NCBI GenBank assembly: GCA_034769895.1
Contig: CM068367.1
Coordinates: 708,258,885-708,322,884 of the forward strand
Direction: 5' to 3'
DNA length: 64,000 nucleotides
Origin: Magicicada septendecula
Lineage: Eukaryota > Arthropoda > Insecta > Hemiptera > Cicadidae
The notes beneath the pieces are model-generated. The model was not told the origin of the DNA. It saw nothing but the letters and a program-made list of their open reading frames with translations, and did no database searches. Position 1 is the first letter of the stretch. Every line of letters starts with the position of its first letter. The position numbers and the translations under genes are program-made. Of this stretch, positions 11,126 to 21,900 are shown in pieces.

Positions 11126-12375
11126 AATTGATTTGAGAGCGAAAGTAATGCTTTGTGACGACTATTACAAATTCACTTGGAAAAAGCAAAGAAAATCCAT
11201 GTGATATCTATTATCTAATGTCGACCGGCAATTGGAATTTCACAATCAACACCACTTGTTATGTTATGTTACGAACTGAAATGTCGCTGTTTGTATTTGA
11301 TTCAATTCAATTCTGTCAAGCGTGCGCACTCATACACCGAAAACACACGAACTGCCGCTAAACAATAAATGAAATACACTCATTTGTTGAAACGAATATT
11401 TACCTTTTAAACTAAACAATGGGTTTCAGAACTGTTACACTCGCTCGCCACCTATTGTAAAATGGTTGTACTAATTCAGAAACCGTATTTCTAGGTACGT
11501 TTTTAACGAAAAAAGGCACTGATAGTACATCACTGACGCTCATCGCATAATTCTCGATGAAGTAGGTTAAGTATAATTCTCGACAATTAATTATTCCTAC
11601 TGCACATAGGCCTACTGAATATTCAAATGTCGAAGAGTATGGTTTGTCAGAATCAACGTGTACTATAATTATAATCAATGTTACAATATAATCAAACAAC
11701 TAATTATTGTATTGTTTATAAGAATTCTATATCCCTACTAAAATGTAAATATTCAAATGGACTAACTGATATCAATATACTTATGTATACACTATTTGTA
11801 TTATTCTATACGAATAAACATTTCATCTAATTGTGTTACTGCATGTTTGTAAATATCTACTAAATTATCAAATTTTGATTTTACGTATCGAGGAAACATG
11901 AATGATGGATTTATTGCTTTTGGATACAACTTACAATATAAGAATATTATTAATATAGATGTACCATTAGCAATTTACCAACTCTACAGTTACCACAACA
12001 ATCATATACAAATATTCGCGATCGAAGCCGCGGGTTTAAAAAAATGCGTTTTTTGCAATAACTTCGGTTCTTTTTAACCTATTGTTATCAAATAAAGTGG
12101 AAAACCTTCCGTTGGGTACCTGCTATCAGCGTGCAAAATTTCATCGCAATCGGATGAATCGTATAGCAGAATACCCGTGCTTCGCTACGGAGTTTCACGT
12201 TGTACGTAATGAAAATGTTAGTTTAATTAATAAAGTTCAATTAAAGTAGGTTTCTTAAAAATAAATAGTTGTTGCCCACGACTTCGTTCACGTGGTCTTC
12301 AATTTAATGCGATAATATATTTAGAACAGAATCTATTCTATTGGGTTGCCATAGTAACCAAATCTAATAGTTTTT
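11126..12375 (-). other. Helitron 5' untranslated region, copy A
   Basis: Non-coding part of the Helitron upstream of its ATG. It is AT-rich with no long frame that looks real. A segment near 12140-12195 with ATCGGATGAATCGTATAG and CCCGTGCTTCGCTACGG resembles the 5' terminal region near 13316-13345, suggesting an older related terminus or an internal duplication. Confidence 0.6.
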
Positions 12376-13290
12376 TAAGACCCCAAAGGACCCCCCCAGA
12401 GGATCGTATCGAAAAAATGTCCTATGTTGGTTCTCCCGTTGCGTAAAATATTTGTGCCAAGTTTGGTTGAAATCGGTCCAATAGTTTAGGAGGAGATGTG
12501 GAAGACCCCAAAGAACCCCCCAAAGGATCGTATCGAAAAAACACCTATCCTATGTTGGTTCTCCCTTTGCGTAAAATATTTGTGCCAAGTTTGGTTGAAA
12601 TCGGTCCAGTGGTTTAGGAGGAGATGTGGAAGACCCCAAAGGACCCCCCAATGGACCCCATTGAAAAAACACCTATCCTATGTTGGTTCTCCCGTTGCGT
12701 AAAATATTTGTGCCAAGTTTGGTTGAAATCGGTCCAGTGGTTTAGGAGGAGATGTGGAAGACCCCAAAGGACCCCCCCAAAGGACCCCATCGAAAAAAAT
12801 TTATAAACCTTCGCGGCCGAAGGTTTATAAACCAAATCTAATAGTTTTTTAAGACCCCAAAGGACCCCCCCAGAGGATCGTATCGAAAAAATGTCCTATG
12901 TTGGTTCTCCCGTTGCGTAAAATATTTGTGCCAAGTTTGGTTGAAATCGGTCCAATAGTTTAGGAGGAGATGTGGAAGACCCCAAAGAACCCCCCAAAGG
13001 ATCGTATCGAAAAAACACCTATCCTATGTTGGTTCTCCCTTTGCGTAAAATATTTGTGCCAAGTTTGGTTGAAATCGGTCCAGTGGTTTAGGAGGAGATG
13101 TGGAAGACCCCAAAGGACCCCCCAATGGACCCCATTGAAAAAACACCTACCCTATGTTGGTTCTCCCGTTGCATAAAATATTTGTGCCAAGTTTGGTTGA
13201 AATCGGTCCAGTGGTTTAGGAGGAGATGTGGAAGACCCCAAGAACCCCCCAAAGGACCCCATCGAAAAAAATTTATAAACCTTCGCGGGC
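12376..13290 (-). repeat. 128-bp minisatellite in the Helitron 5' region, copy A
   Basis: A GACCCCAAAGGACCCCC-type start recurs near 12380, 12503, 12631, 12759, 12852, 12978, 13106 and 13233, mostly 128 bases apart, with conserved GTTGAAATCGGTCC and TTTAGGAGGAGATGTGG parts. The array is doubled as a block of ~472 bases (12380 and 12852 start the two halves). Copy B has only one such block, so the doubling is specific to copy A. Confidence 0.88.
12801..12830. repeat. 30-bp palindrome at the block-duplication joint
   Basis: Perfect 13-base arms, TTATAAACCTTCG and its reverse complement, around CGGC. It lies exactly between the two halves of the expanded minisatellite and is absent from copy B. 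Confidence 0.9.
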
Positions 13291-13393
13291 ATGCGCACAA
13301 CAACTCACCGAAGTTTCATCACAATCGGATGAATGGTATAGGAACGCATACGGGACAAAGAAAGAAACAAACATTCATTTTTATAGATATAGA

Positions 13394-13552
13394 TATATGT
13401 GTATATAGAATAACGTTCGGTAAATATATAATTCTCCCCCCTTTTATGATGAGCTTAACATAGACAGAAACATAACAACACATACAGAAACATAAAGGCA
13501 CATATACTCACAATTATCCACAAATATTCAAAACACGAATGCCCCTGGAATA
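13394..13552 (-). repeat. 3' LTR remnant of gag-only element, copy A
   Basis: Matches 15210-15367 of the other LTR almost base for base, including GAATAACGTTCGGTAAAT and ACGAATGCCCCTGGAATA. Homology stops at the Helitron 5' end on one side and at the gag joint on the other. Confidence 0.8.
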
Positions 13553-14202
13553 GGCGTTCTCCTCCAACCACCATGTTTGTCCCTTTTGGCTCTTCCTGAT
13601 GAACCACTGGAGTATTGGACATCTGCAGCATCTCTTCCCCGGGACTCGTCAACCTCCTGGACTGTTCTTGAAACCACACACAGCCGTTCAAGGTCGGCAA
13701 AACAACGTGGACGGTCCGCGAATATCAAACGGGATCTCTCTTGGGGATGCAGTCCTTCCAGAATCGCTTGTATCACTTCTGTCTCGGGCGACCCCAATCA
13801 TAACACCCGGGCAGCTTTCCGTATATCGTGCACGAAGTCCCCTAACGCCTCTCCGTTGGCCTGTAGGCGATAGAATCTTTCAAGCTTAAGCTGGGCACGT
13901 CGTCGAATGGGTAGGAAGAAGTTCAACACCTCCCCATGGAAAGCATCAACACTGTCACCCCGACGCAGAGTGTTGGTGACCAACCCTGCCAACGAACCCC
14001 GGCAATACGGGTATATAAGGGACAAGACCCCATCGGACACCCCCGGGAAATCTGCTAACTGCAGAACAAGATCTAAGAAAACTAGCAACTGCTCCTCATC
14101 TATTCCATCTAACACTGAAAGTTTCTGGAGAACTCCGGAAAGAGGGTGGGGCAATTTCTGATAGCATACCGCCGCCAGAATTGCACAATTCAAAACCAAC
14201 AA
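13528..14202 (-). pseudogene. gag: Truncated Ty3/Gypsy-type gag with nonsense codon, copy A
   Basis: Two adjacent open stretches (14202-13798 and 13797-13528) are one frame broken by a single TGA (minus strand, near 13790-13797). They resemble a retrotransposon capsid: a helix-rich region with YRLQANGEALGDFV, then ETEVIQAILEGL and a conserved FADLERL stretch, then a basic, glycine-rich tail. The frame has no ATG at its start and opens after a stop at 14203-14205. At the other end it continues into the 3' LTR and stops there, so the nucleocapsid end and all of pol are missing. The same TGA is in copy B. Confidence 0.7.
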
Positions 14203-14799
14203 TCATAAAACAAATCCCCACTAAACACCTAACACAAACATAACCTACACAAACATATTCACAAGAATCAGAAAAAACCCAAGTACTGTTCTTCCTTTGA
14301 GCGACCCCCGGGTTCTCTAGCGCTGCGGAGACCTGGCCTATTCTGAACCATCTACTCACACCACAGAAGGAGACAAGTGACAACCAACAATACTGAACAC
14401 ACATAACATCAAACATCAATTCGACACACACGTCTCACCAACACATAACTCACAAAAATCAACTAGCAATCACAAGCTAACAGGAATTAAGTCGGTGACG
14501 GTACCGACTTCCGATCGGGCCATACCGCATCCCGCTAATGTCACACGCTAAACTCCGACCCCGAATCCGCAACATCCCATCACCCAGGCCACGCTTGAGA
14601 CTCCCCGACAGTACAACCTATCACATTTTCCAAACACAAATAACCGCCTCAGTGGTGCGACCAGACTCACAAGTTATACGACCTAAAATTAGCCTACACG
14701 GGCATATACCTAAGAAAACAATGTCATAACAATAGCCTAATATTTCCGAGTCTGCAAGCCCCGTCACACACCAGGACCCAAGGGTTCAACCCTATAATG
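14203..14799 (-). other. Leader/internal region of gag-only element, copy A
   Basis: Sequence between the primer-binding region and the gag frame. It holds a GC-richer stretch around 14290-14350 and 14490-14540 (for example GTCGGTGACGGTACCGAC on the plus strand, an imperfect inverted repeat) and short open frames on the minus strand. The beginning of gag may lie here in another frame, but I cannot show it. Confidence 0.45.
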
Positions 14800-14862
14800 A
14801 ACCACGCTCACTGCTACCATTTGCAGTATCAGACTTTATAAACCACGCTCTGCAGTACCATT
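14800..14862 (-). promoter_or_regulatory. Primer-binding-site region, doubled, copy A
   Basis: Read on the minus strand, the LTR ends in GGGGTTGCA, then AA, then TGGTACTGCAGAGCGTGG. About 45 bases on comes AAATGGTAGCAGTGAGCG. TGGTAGCAG is the first part of a site complementary to the 3' end of initiator-methionine tRNA. The region is present as a ~45-base imperfect duplication. Confidence 0.5.
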
Positions 14863-15175
14863 TGCAACCCCTCTTTCCTTTTATGTCTTTTTATATGTAT
14901 AATATTTTTTTTTTTTTTTTGAAAGAGAAGCCACAAGTTAATTAGAACTAGGCCGGAGCCCAGAGAAGCTAAAATTGTGCTGGGTCCAGTATGACGGGAC
15001 TTGCAATGAAACTCGGTTGTAATATAACAATAACAGTTTTTATTGTCCCCATCATTCGCTACATGTAGATGAAACTTTATCACATAATTATCACAAATAA
15101 ATCACAAATATATCATAATAAATAAGCCCCATGTTTTAATAGTGTGAAAAGACAAGTCTTTATATCAGTGACAAG

Positions 15176-15216
<41 letters not shown>

Positions 15217-15369
15217 ATATAGAATAACGTTCGGTAAATATATAATTCTCCCCCCCTTTTATGACGAGCTTAACATAGACAGAAACATAACAACACATAC
15301 AGAAACATAAAGGCACATATACTCACAATTATCCACAAATATTCTAAACACGAATGCCCCTGGAATACA
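14863..15369 (-). repeat. 5' LTR of gag-only element, copy A
   Basis: Starts TGCAACCCC and ends in CA on the plus strand (TG...CA on the element strand). Contains an A-run (T-run on plus, 14909-14930), an AATAAA on the minus strand near 15036, a TA microsatellite and the GAATAACGTTCGG segment. Length is ~507 bases, close to the interrupted LTR of copy B (487) and to 36871-37385. Confidence 0.72.
15178..15210. repeat. TA microsatellite inside the LTR, copy A
   Basis: A run of about 15 TA repeats. Its equivalent in the partner LTR is the Helitron target site in copy B. Longer at 37188-37227. Confidence 0.9.
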
Positions 15370-15907
15370 CCTGCCTTGCAGGCAGTGTTACTACCATGCC
15401 CTAAAACCAGCAGTCATAAATGTTCGCCCATCAGTCACCGTCATTCATCAATATCTATTAATCTAAATAAATGTGAAAACCCCAGAAAGGATGATAATCA
15501 CTCATAACCCATAAGCGAGACCGGACCGCCCATATGTATAGAAATCCACAGATAATTGCCCCATCATGAGCATATGAAAACTTAAGTTTCTTCAACAGCA
15601 TAAAATAAAATTAAAAAACTACATCACCTGATTTTAAGCAATTGTTAAGCGGTTCTAAAACGTTAATTTGTTTTACAAATTCAAATGGATTCATGTTCCA
15701 GAATATGCTTTCCATGGTAGAAAATTAATCAGTAGATGCTTTACAAGTTAAAAAAAATTAATCAGTATATGTTTCACAAGCAAAAAAAATTAATCAGTAG
15801 ATGCTTTACAAGAAAAAAAATTAATCAGTATAGACCTTCGTAAGGTACACATTAATTAGTATATGCCCAGAAAAAATGTGCAAATTCTTTTCTATTAAAA
15901 TCCGACT

Positions 15908-15947
<40 letters not shown>

Positions 15948-17208
15948 AATTTACAATAAGGACTGTTGTGCCCTAGCAGCTGTGGGAGCGCGCCAGCATG
16001 TGGTTAACCAAGTTTGACAGGAATCTATCCTGCCTGAGACTGCAAGAACCTGTGCTTGACAAAACTATGTCCCCTTTTATTCCCCCAAAAACAGCCAAAA
16101 AGAAAACGAAAAACTCCCCAGCCCTTAAACGTTAAACCCAAATTGAATTTAATATCAACCCCATGCTGTTCCCGCCGGAACAGAATTCCTAACATGTCAT
16201 ATAAATTTTGTAGAGAGTAAGATGATGACTATATGCAATCTGTGAAAATGTCTAAGTGTACTAAATATCTCTAGCACGCTCCCCCAGTGCAGCACACAAT
16301 TACAAGCATTGTACTTAGTGTTAGGTAATTCAGTTATTAAAGTGATCCTTGAAATTAACACATAATGTTCAGAATGATGTTCAGCTGACCCCCTCTATAG
16401 CAGTACCGCGTAGCGGGCCACGTGGGCACATGGATTCAAAAGATTTTTATGGTAAAACAGGTGCACTGCCGGCCCGGCCCCAAAAGGAAAATAAAAGAGT
16501 GCATATCACCTTAATTGTGCTGACTAAGAGATACATCTTGATCTAGTCACCGACTCCTTCTCCGAACAGGATCGTTTCTGATGGTCCATGGCTGATGAGG
16601 ATGGAGGTCAGTCAGCAAGGCCACATCTCCGGCTTAATCGAGAACCCTGTTAAACCATAAAAATTAGAAAGATGTTCACAAAAAATGTACACCCAAGTTC
16701 AGGTAATTAACCTCAGAACGGGCCTTCAACCAACTCAAGATAAAAGCACAAAGTTGCGGTAATAAAGTCTTTGCAAACTGCTTAAAGAGTAAAAAAAAGT
16801 CTGCCATGGAATAATTAATTCCAACAATAAAAGATTTTATCAAAAGGCGTAGTGTAAAAGCCATCAGCACACTCTCAACACGCATCGACAGAAAGCAACA
16901 GGTTAGCTGGCCACGTGGTGACACCATTATTGCAATTTGCCCAAAAACTGATTAACTTCAAGGCATTCACAGTATTACGAATGTTTCAATATTAATAATG
17001 TTTGCTCTACGGGTGTTCTCACAAGTTATTTTTACTGCAAAGTTAATTAACGAGAGTCACACAAGCGATCTGATGCATGTCTGAGCACACTTCCATTCCA
17101 TAACTACGTACTAACTTTAGCTTCGAATTTATATAACATTCTATACATTTACCATGACAATGACAATTACAGTGACTCTTACAATATTATAATAATAATG
17201 AAAGAACA
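15370..17208. other. Non-coding block segment, copy A
   Basis: No believable gene. It begins with a small inverted repeat, CTGCCTTGCAGGCAG (15371-15385), carries tandem repeats at 15717-15840, a TA run at 15909-15942, and GC-richer patches near 16170 and 16400-16490. It is nearly identical to 37386-39213. It may be the rest of an unrecognised element. Confidence 0.5.
15717..15840. repeat. Short tandem repeat, ~30-40 bp, four units
   Basis: Units built on AATTAATCAGTAGATGCTTT-like sequence followed by ACAAG and an A-run recur four times with variants (ATATGTTTC). Also present near 37738-37855. Confidence 0.8.
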
Positions 17209-17213
17209 TGGGC
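17209..17213. other. Target-site duplication of the BEL element, left copy
   Basis: TGGGC, repeated at 24175-24179. The undisturbed site, AACATGGGCTATATA, is in block B at 39210-39224. Confidence 0.95.
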
Positions 17214-17790
17214 TGGATGATGCGCACCGTGAGGACCAAAATGCTGATTGGAATCCAGGCACGGTGGACCAAAAAATGGATGGTCCCGGTCCGAGTGGAC
17301 CGAAACTGATGAATGAAAGTAATGTTCCACAAGTGTGGACAGGAAGAATTAATTAGTTGGGCCCAAGTGGGGGAAAATTATGTTTCTTGAATTATATTCT
17401 GTTAGCTGGTCTTCCATGGTGATTGAAGATGATGTGTAGAATGAATTAAAAATTACATTAAGAAATAAAAAGAAGTGGACTGTATACGAATAGTTTTAAT
17501 ATTGACTGATTACATTACAGCTGTAAAATTGAAGTAGGCTGGCTAATGCTGCATATTGAATTAATATAAATTTAGTTACTCATGAAGAGGGCCTAGTCGG
17601 TCATAATAGAAAATAATAAGGCCTAAAGCCTACATTTAATGTCGACACTAACTTGACAGAGAAAGTTCGGCGAACCGAACGCCGAGAAAGCTGAATGTGC
17701 ACTGGGCAAGGTACAATCACGCGAACGTTGATGCGATATATAAATCAGATTAGCCAACCTAGAAAAATAAAATCATCGCGCTACCGTCCA
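17214..17790 (-). repeat. BEL 3' LTR
   Basis: 577 bases, starting TGGATGATGCGC and ending CTACCGTCCA on the plus strand. It is the 3' LTR because the gag-pol frame is on the minus strand. It differs from the other LTR near 17370 (GTGGGGG versus GTGGGCG) and near 17723 (GCGAACG versus GCGAAAG). Confidence 0.95.
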
Positions 17791-18924
17791 TAAACTGCCC
17801 GTCAAAAATCAAAAAGATTTTTTAATACATTTTTAATAAATTAGAATACATTTACAATTTAATTCAAAATAGTGCAGTTCTTAGTAACGAGAATCAGCTT
17901 CAAGGCTAAGTTGAACCTTGAGTTGAGATTAGATAACGGCAATCGGCCGCTAGTTTAGAGATAAGCATGCAGATAGGCGACTGTAGGCCAAGGTTTGGCA
18001 AACAGCTGTTTCATGTACCAATAAGTCTGGCTAACCACTATTACTGACACAAGTGTGCACAGTATGTAACATTATAAAACATGAAAGGAAAATACATAAT
18101 ATGCAAGTCATAGAGTTACCTTAATGCTAGCTAAGGTCCGTAGACCTGTACAGAGAGTTCATAACATGAACAAAATTGTTGTTGAACATGTTGCAGTTGC
18201 ATGTTTTATTGTATATTCAGGAAGACGACATGTATCGACCTAGACATGCTATTCCTGAAGTTTCAGGAATTTACAATATGTAACAATGTGTGGGCAAGCT
18301 AGATGCTGAATGTAGCCCAGATATGACATGTATGTCATAATTTTAAATAAAGAATTGTGCATGCTTACCTACAAAAATGAATAAAATATGAAGTACAATG
18401 TGAATAAATTAGACGAGACAGTTACAGACGGCAGGCGCTTACAATAGTTTTTACATCGACACAATTTATGTGAATACAACAACAATAACTTGAATAATTA
18501 CAAGATAAGTAATTGTAATGTCAAACAACAATAGAATACCGAAATTACAGAAACAATTTAACAATTTAAGACATTCCCAAAATAGTACATATTTATCAGA
18601 AACCATATAAAAAAATGAATGCATGGTTACTTAACAGCAAAACATGCGAATATTATGCAATGAAATTTCATAAATAAGACCACCCAAAGACATGCAATAC
18701 ACCCCATAACATCAATGAAAATGTGTGACATAGTATGCCACAAAAATTAACATAGAATACAAATATTAAGATATCACCAGAACTGTAATAATCAGAAGCG
18801 TGCCATGACGCAAAGTTGACAAAAAAAATATTGTGACAATCTATCACAATTATGTTGACCAAATGGTCGTAATAAATAATAAGCCAATGGCGGAATAAAG
18901 CCGCATTGCGCTATAACCATAATG
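17791..18924 (-). other. BEL 3' untranslated region
   Basis: About 1.1 kb, AT-rich, between the gag-pol stop and the 3' LTR. The short frames (for example near 18668-18983) show no hallmark of an envelope gene. I see no clear polypurine tract next to the LTR; the closest is GACGGGCAG at its border on the element strand. Confidence 0.6.
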
Positions 18925-21900
18925 TCAAATCTCGTCTCGCGCTGGCAATAGACATAATTTATGTATTGGTCTCCGCAAAACACCCGTAGGCATGCGAATG
19001 TCCACGACGCGAACCAAGTTATCTGGGCCGGGAAATGTGGCGATGATCACGCCAAATTTCCAGGCTAATGGAGGCAAGTTATCCTCAATGATCAAGGCTA
19101 AGTCACCAATGGAAACATTATCTTTGGCAAACCTCCACTTGTGACGCTGTTGCAGCTGGTGCAAATAATCGCGAGACCACGCCTTCCAAATGTCCCGGAC
19201 AAACCTCTGAATCAGCTGCCAACGACCAAGACGAGAAACAGGAACATGAGAAAGGTCTGGGTCAGGAATCGCAGTTAGGGGCGCGCAAATCAAAAAATGG
19301 CCAGGTGTAAGTGGCACCGGGTCGTTAACATCCGAGGAAATAGCAAATAAAGGTCGAGAGTTCAGACATGCCTCTATCTGAGACAAAACGGTCGTGAACT
19401 CTTCGAAGTTTAATATAGATTTGCCTACCACGCGCCGCAGATGAAATTTCAAACTCTTGATGCCGCTCTCCCAAAGGCCACCGAAATGAGGTGAGGAGGG
19501 CGGAATAAATGACCATGATATCCCCTGAGAGGATGTGAATGACTTAATCGAGGTGATGGCATCCTTATTGTGCCAAAAGTTGTAAATGTCATGTAAGATG
19601 GTGCGGGCCTTCCTGAAGTTCGTGCCGTTGTCGGAGTACAGCTGACTGGGTATACCCCGACGTGCCATAAAACGACGTAAAGCAGCTATAAATGCGCTGG
19701 CAGTAAGGTCGGACACCAATTCCAGGTGAATGGCCCTAGTTGCTAAGCAAACAAACAGAGACACGTACGCCTTAGTAAGAGTTCTAGACTTCTGCCCGCC
19801 ATGACGAATCATGAAGGGACCACCATAATCAACCGCGCAAAATAGAAACGGCCTTGAAGGAGTGACTCTAGGGGATGGCAAAATGCCAAGCCTCTGGACC
19901 TGCTGTGTGGCGCTGAACCGGATACACTTGAAACACTTACGAATAATGGAACGGATGACTAGCCGGGCATTAACAATCCACCAACGCTGACGCAGTGAAT
20001 GATGCACGAGCTGAGCACCAGCGTGAAGTAAACGAATGTGTTCGCGTTCGATGATAAGGCGAGTGACATGCGCCGAAGGGGGTAGTACGATAGGATGTTT
20101 CGAATCGTAAGGTAACTGGGAATGCTGCAATCGTCCGCCCACGCGTATCACTCCAGAGTCGTCAAGAAACGGGTCGAGAGAAGCCAACTTGCTTCTGATG
20201 GAAACAGAAGATCCGTTCCGAAGACAACTAATTTCGCCTGGGAAGTGGATCGATTGAGATTGTTTTATGAAGAAATTGAGAGACTGATGAATTTCTGCAG
20301 GGGTCAGATCACCCGAAAGTTTGTCCGCAGATGAGTGTCTAACATTTCTGATGAAACGAAAACAGTAAGCGTATACACGTGTCAGCCGGTGTAACGAGGA
20401 AAAGTCCAACGATAAGTCAACAGCCAGGGTAGACATTAGCGAACGGTTATGTATAGTTTTCTCTTCCGCGGTGACTTCCGAAGATGATGGAGTGGCCGGT
20501 ACGAAAGATGGGACAGGATTAGAATCTGACGATTGAGACAGACAGCCAGGACCGTGCCACCAAAGCGAGCAATCGCGCAAAACGTCCGGGAAACACCCCC
20601 TAGATATAATATCAGCAGGATTGCGTCGCGAATCAATGTGATGCCAGATATAAGTTTGCGTGCGACGCTGAATTTCAGCAACCCGATTAGCGACGTATGT
20701 TTTCCAACGCGTAGACTGCGCATGAATCCAGTAAAGAGCCACCATAGAATCGGAATACAAATGTACATCATCAATAAACGAATGAAGAGCAGGAATAATT
20801 TTAGATACGAGTCGCGACAATAACAAACAAGCGCAGAGCTCGATGCGAGGTAATGACACTTGGCGTAGGGGAGCCACGCGAGATTTTGAACACAAGAGAC
20901 GACAGGAAGCAGTAGCATCTTGATAAATGACTCGAATATACACACAACAGCCGAACCCTCTCTCGGACGCATCCGAAAAACCATGCAACTGAACTGTAAC
21001 CGCCTCACGGTTGCAACGAATAGATCGCGGGACCACTATTTTACCAATCAGACTTAATTTGTTACACAAAGAATGCCAATCCGAAAGTGACTGACCGGAG
21101 ATCGGTTCATCCCAACCAAGCTTACAAAGACAGAGTAAGTATATGAGTATGCATAAGTATGCACATAAGTATATGTAGTAAGTGTGTGACGCTATTAAAT
21201 TGATAGCGCCATGATCGATGAGTGTCGTGTGCCCAAGATCCTTACATTCTTTGGTAAGGTCCGCGTAGTCGCGAGCGAGCTTGGGATCGCGCCTGAATCG
21301 ACGTTCCAAGCTTAAAAATCTTGATTCGGCACTTGTGTAAGATTCCCCCAAGTGGGGATTATCAGATTTGAATGGGAGCGACACTATAAATCTACCCTCG
21401 TGGTTGCGCTGAGTTGAGCGCACAAAATGCTCTTCGCAAGCCGACTCGCTATTAGGGGTATCGCCGGGGATCGTTTCTGCCTCCCAAAATCTCTCGAGAG
21501 ATTGCAGGATTTGGCTGTCATTGTTCCTTGCCAAGAACGAAACAGCAGGACCCTGGGTGTGGCAGTGTTTGGGCAGATTGCCGGCCAAAATGTAACCCAG
21601 TTTTGTCTCCTGAATGATAGGGAAGTTGGGTCCGCATGTGTACTTATTAGCTAATATTAAATCCAGATAAAATTGTGCCCCCAATAGTATGTCGATCTGT
21701 GAAGATATATTAAAATCTGGGTCGGCGAGAAAAATTTTATTTGGAATGTGGAACCGGTTGATGTCAAACGAGATTGAAGGCAGATTATGAGTTAAGTTAG
21801 ATAGGACGGCACATTTGGCCTCGAAACTATGTCTCTGATAGCGAGACATAATACGCACAGAAACAATGTCAGTAGCGCAACACGCTGTGTTGCTTATTCC

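Larger units (their letters stand above)
7164..13393 (-). mobile_element. Helitron copy A, 3'-truncated
   Basis: Rolling-circle transposon read on the minus strand. Its 5' end is A|TC at 13394/13393-13392, matching copy B exactly. It holds a 5' untranslated region with a 128-bp minisatellite, then a RepHel coding region in three frames. Homology to copy B stops abruptly at 7164, so the last ~200 codons of the helicase, the terminal hairpin and CTAG are gone. It still has the Walker A region that copy B has lost. Confidence 0.9.
13394..15369 (-). mobile_element. Gag-only LTR retrotransposon, copy A (3' LTR cut by Helitron)
   Basis: Two direct repeats flank a short internal region: a complete 5' LTR at 14863-15369 and, on the other side, a piece of the 3' LTR at 13394-13552. 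The rest of that LTR lay beyond the Helitron and is lost in this copy; copy B retains it. The internal part has only a leader and a gag fragment that runs straight into the 3' LTR, so pol was removed by an internal deletion. A non-autonomous derivative. Confidence 0.75.

Noticed and set aside
10792-13290. Regular repeats that could suggest a CRISPR array
   Set aside because: Units of 69 and 128 bp are contiguous tandem copies without unique spacers, in a eukaryotic transposon.
12496-13463. Proline/tryptophan-rich plus-strand frames across the minisatellite
   Set aside because: Produced by the 128-bp repeat in the Helitron 5' untranslated region; frame differs between units.
14829-15083. 84-codon minus-strand frame with a poly-lysine run
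   Set aside because: Lies wholly in the LTR; the lysine run is the A-tract. It recurs only where the LTR recurs.
14863-15180. SINE or LINE tail (A-run)
   Set aside because: The A-run first suggested a non-LTR tail, but the segment is part of a longer direct repeat flanking gag with TG...CA ends, so an LTR fits better.
18668-18983. Possible env gene after BEL pol
   Set aside because: Only short overlapping frames, no signal peptide, cleavage site or anchor in order.
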